From Saprospiraceae bacterium (lineage in GTDB: Bacteria; Bacteroidota; Bacteroidia; Chitinophagales; Saprospiraceae), in assembly GCA_013002475.1 (NCBI GenBank), contig JABDJM010000330.1, positions 1 through 6,312 on the forward strand: 6,312 nucleotides of DNA, in the 5' to 3' direction. Of the stretch, positions 5,281-6,312 are shown piece by piece. A program made the translations under genes and the position numbers. Each line of letters opens with the position of its first letter. The first letter of the stretch is position 1. The notes beneath the pieces were generated by a model. The model saw nothing but the letters and a program-made list of their open reading frames with translations. It was not told the DNA's origin and did no database searches.

Positions 5281-6312
5281 CTATTTTTTTGAAAGAGGAA
5301 CTGTAGTTACTCTGTCGTTTGGATAAATTACCTGTAGCATATAAAGGCCGACAGGAAGATTAGGATCAACTTCCAGTGGAAACTCATGGTGTCCTTTTTC
5401 TACAAGAAATCTCTCTTTGAATAGGGTCCTTCCCGTTAGGGAAATAAGGTGGACCCGAATTTCTTCATCTAATTCCGCTTCGTAATGCAGACTAAATTTG
5501 TCAATCACCGGGTTTGGATAAACAGCCACCCTGGCAATTGACTCCGCAAACCTCAGGGATTTTACGTTGCTATATGTTGTTGTGCCGTCCAGGTCTACTT
5601 GTTTAATTCTGTAGTAGCGGAGACCTGTCTTGTTTGGTTCCTTATCTGTAAATGTGTAAAAACTTGTGCTTGTACTTAAGCCCTTACCATCAATCCTGGT
5701 TAAGGAACGGAAATCCTTATTCGCTGAACTCCCGGCAGACACTTCCACTTCGAAGTAGTCATTCTCAAATTCACTTTCTGTAATCCATTCGACTAATGCA
5801 TCACCACTGTTCACCTTCGAAACATCGAAAGAACTCATTTCAACCGGAAGCTGCGAAGCTGCCGTTACATTGATATCATCCAGATAAAAATCGTAGATAT
5901 CATCCTGAACAAATCGTAATTGAGAGGAGGAACTAAAGTCCTGCGAATTGGCAGTTATCAGTGCACTAAGATCAATCCCCGCGATATTATTCCAGTTTTT
6001 ATCAAAAACAAGATCTTGGATGTTCACCCAGGAATCCTGATCAGTTCCCCTGAAGTAGACCTTACTTCCCGGAGGGTTTCCAAAAGGATTAGTATCGGAA
6101 TGTCCCATGTATCTGAAGGACAGGATCAATGGATCTGAAGTTCCTATGTAGTTTTCCAAATTGAGTGTCATGGTTGCCTCTGAGAAAGTAACCCCAGGTT
6201 GAAATACACCAGATTTGGTCAGGCTCGAAACTTTTTCATTTCCAATCTTAAGGATTTCAAAATAGCCACCTGAACCTGTGTTCACATCTATAAAGTCATA
6301 TCCGGGAATTCC
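5281..6312 (-). CDS. Secreted multidomain protein with type A T9SS sorting domain (5' end outside window)
   Basis: The frame stays open to the right edge (visible start GIPGYDFIDVNTG), so the 343 residues seen are a C-terminal fragment; the GTG at 6285 is just an internal valine. Visible residues about 10-150 form a jelly-roll-like domain (LILSFRYMGHSDTN, FYLDDINV near 142-149), of the kind often placed after catalytic domains of secreted hydrolases. Residues about 155-255 match the FN3-like module common before such tails in Bacteroidota: LPVEMSSFDV, ENDYFEVEVS, LRYYRIKQVDLDGTTTYS. Residues about 261-343 are a type A T9SS domain with VYPNPV at 264-269, LTGRTLFK and LPVGLYMLQV, ending in PLSKK. 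Established knowledge: this tail directs export through T9SS and is usually cleaved, with release or anchoring at the surface. The enzymatic or binding function sits upstream and cannot be seen. A strong terminator follows the stop. Confidence 0.88.
   Translation of the reverse strand, partial: GIPGYDFIDVNTGSGGYFEILKIGNEKVSSLTKSGVFQPGVTFSEATMTLNLENYIGTSDPLILSFRYMGHSDTNPFGNPPGSKVYFRGTDQDSWVNIQDLVFDKNWNNIAGIDLSALITANSQDFSSSSQLRFVQDDIYDFYLDDINVTAASQLPVEMSSFDVSKVNSGDALVEWITESEFENDYFEVEVSAGSSANKDFRSLTRIDGKGLSTSTSFYTFTDKEPNKTGLRYYRIKQVDLDGTTTYSNVKSLRFAESIARVAVYPNPVIDKFSLHYEAELDEEIRVHLISLTGRTLFKERFLVEKGHHEFPLEVDPNLPVGLYMLQVIYPNDRVTTVPLSKK

Noticed and set aside
6283..6285. GTG as the start codon of the minus-strand T9SS protein
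   Set aside because: The frame continues without a stop to the window edge and no signal peptide follows the GTG, so it is an internal valine of a truncated gene.

Overview
The window looks like a stretch of chromosome from a Bacteroidota bacterium (Cytophagia, Saprospiria or Flavobacteriia-like; the exact lineage cannot be fixed from this sequence). The main reason is that two of the four genes end in type IX secretion system (T9SS) sorting domains. One is the type B 'gliding motility-associated' form and the other is the short type A form with a YPNP motif. A promoter with the Bacteroidota -7 motif TAnnTTTG and a 20-bp-distant TTG, and leaders with little Shine-Dalgarno signal, fit the same assignment.

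Layout. Positions 20-724 (minus) encode a LexA/CI-like regulator: a degenerate XRE-type helix-turn-helix followed by an S24 self-cleaving serine peptidase domain. A divergent intergenic region (725-1104) holds an inverted repeat just upstream of that gene, a second inverted repeat near 938-959, a good promoter at 980-1010, and a leader with a direct repeat and a hairpin covering the ribosome-binding region. Positions 1105-4140 (plus) encode a 1011-residue secreted modular protein: signal peptide, a Rossmann/glutamine-amidotransferase-like N-terminal domain, five Ig/PKD-like cysteine-bearing repeats, two SprB-like repeats, one more PKD-like domain, and a type B T9SS domain. The 245-nt gap that follows carries a heptamer tandem repeat and a pair of REP-like GC hairpins. 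Positions 4386-4952 (plus) encode a 188-residue exported protein of unknown family.

A 328-nt convergent intergenic region full of inverted repeats, including a strong minus-strand terminator, separates it from the last gene. That gene (5281 to the window end, minus) is the C-terminal part of a secreted multidomain protein (jelly-roll-like domain, FN3-like domain, type A T9SS domain). Its 5' end lies beyond the window.

How they fit together: three of the four products are predicted to leave the cytoplasm, and two should use the same T9SS for surface attachment or release. The S24 regulator is divergent from the large adhesin-like gene. Whether it controls that gene, itself, or a gene outside the window cannot be told from sequence alone. 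I see no tRNA, rRNA, CRISPR array, transposase or clear mobile element. The most interesting material is the non-coding structure and the unusual N-terminal domain of the 1011-residue protein, not a recognisable new multi-gene system.
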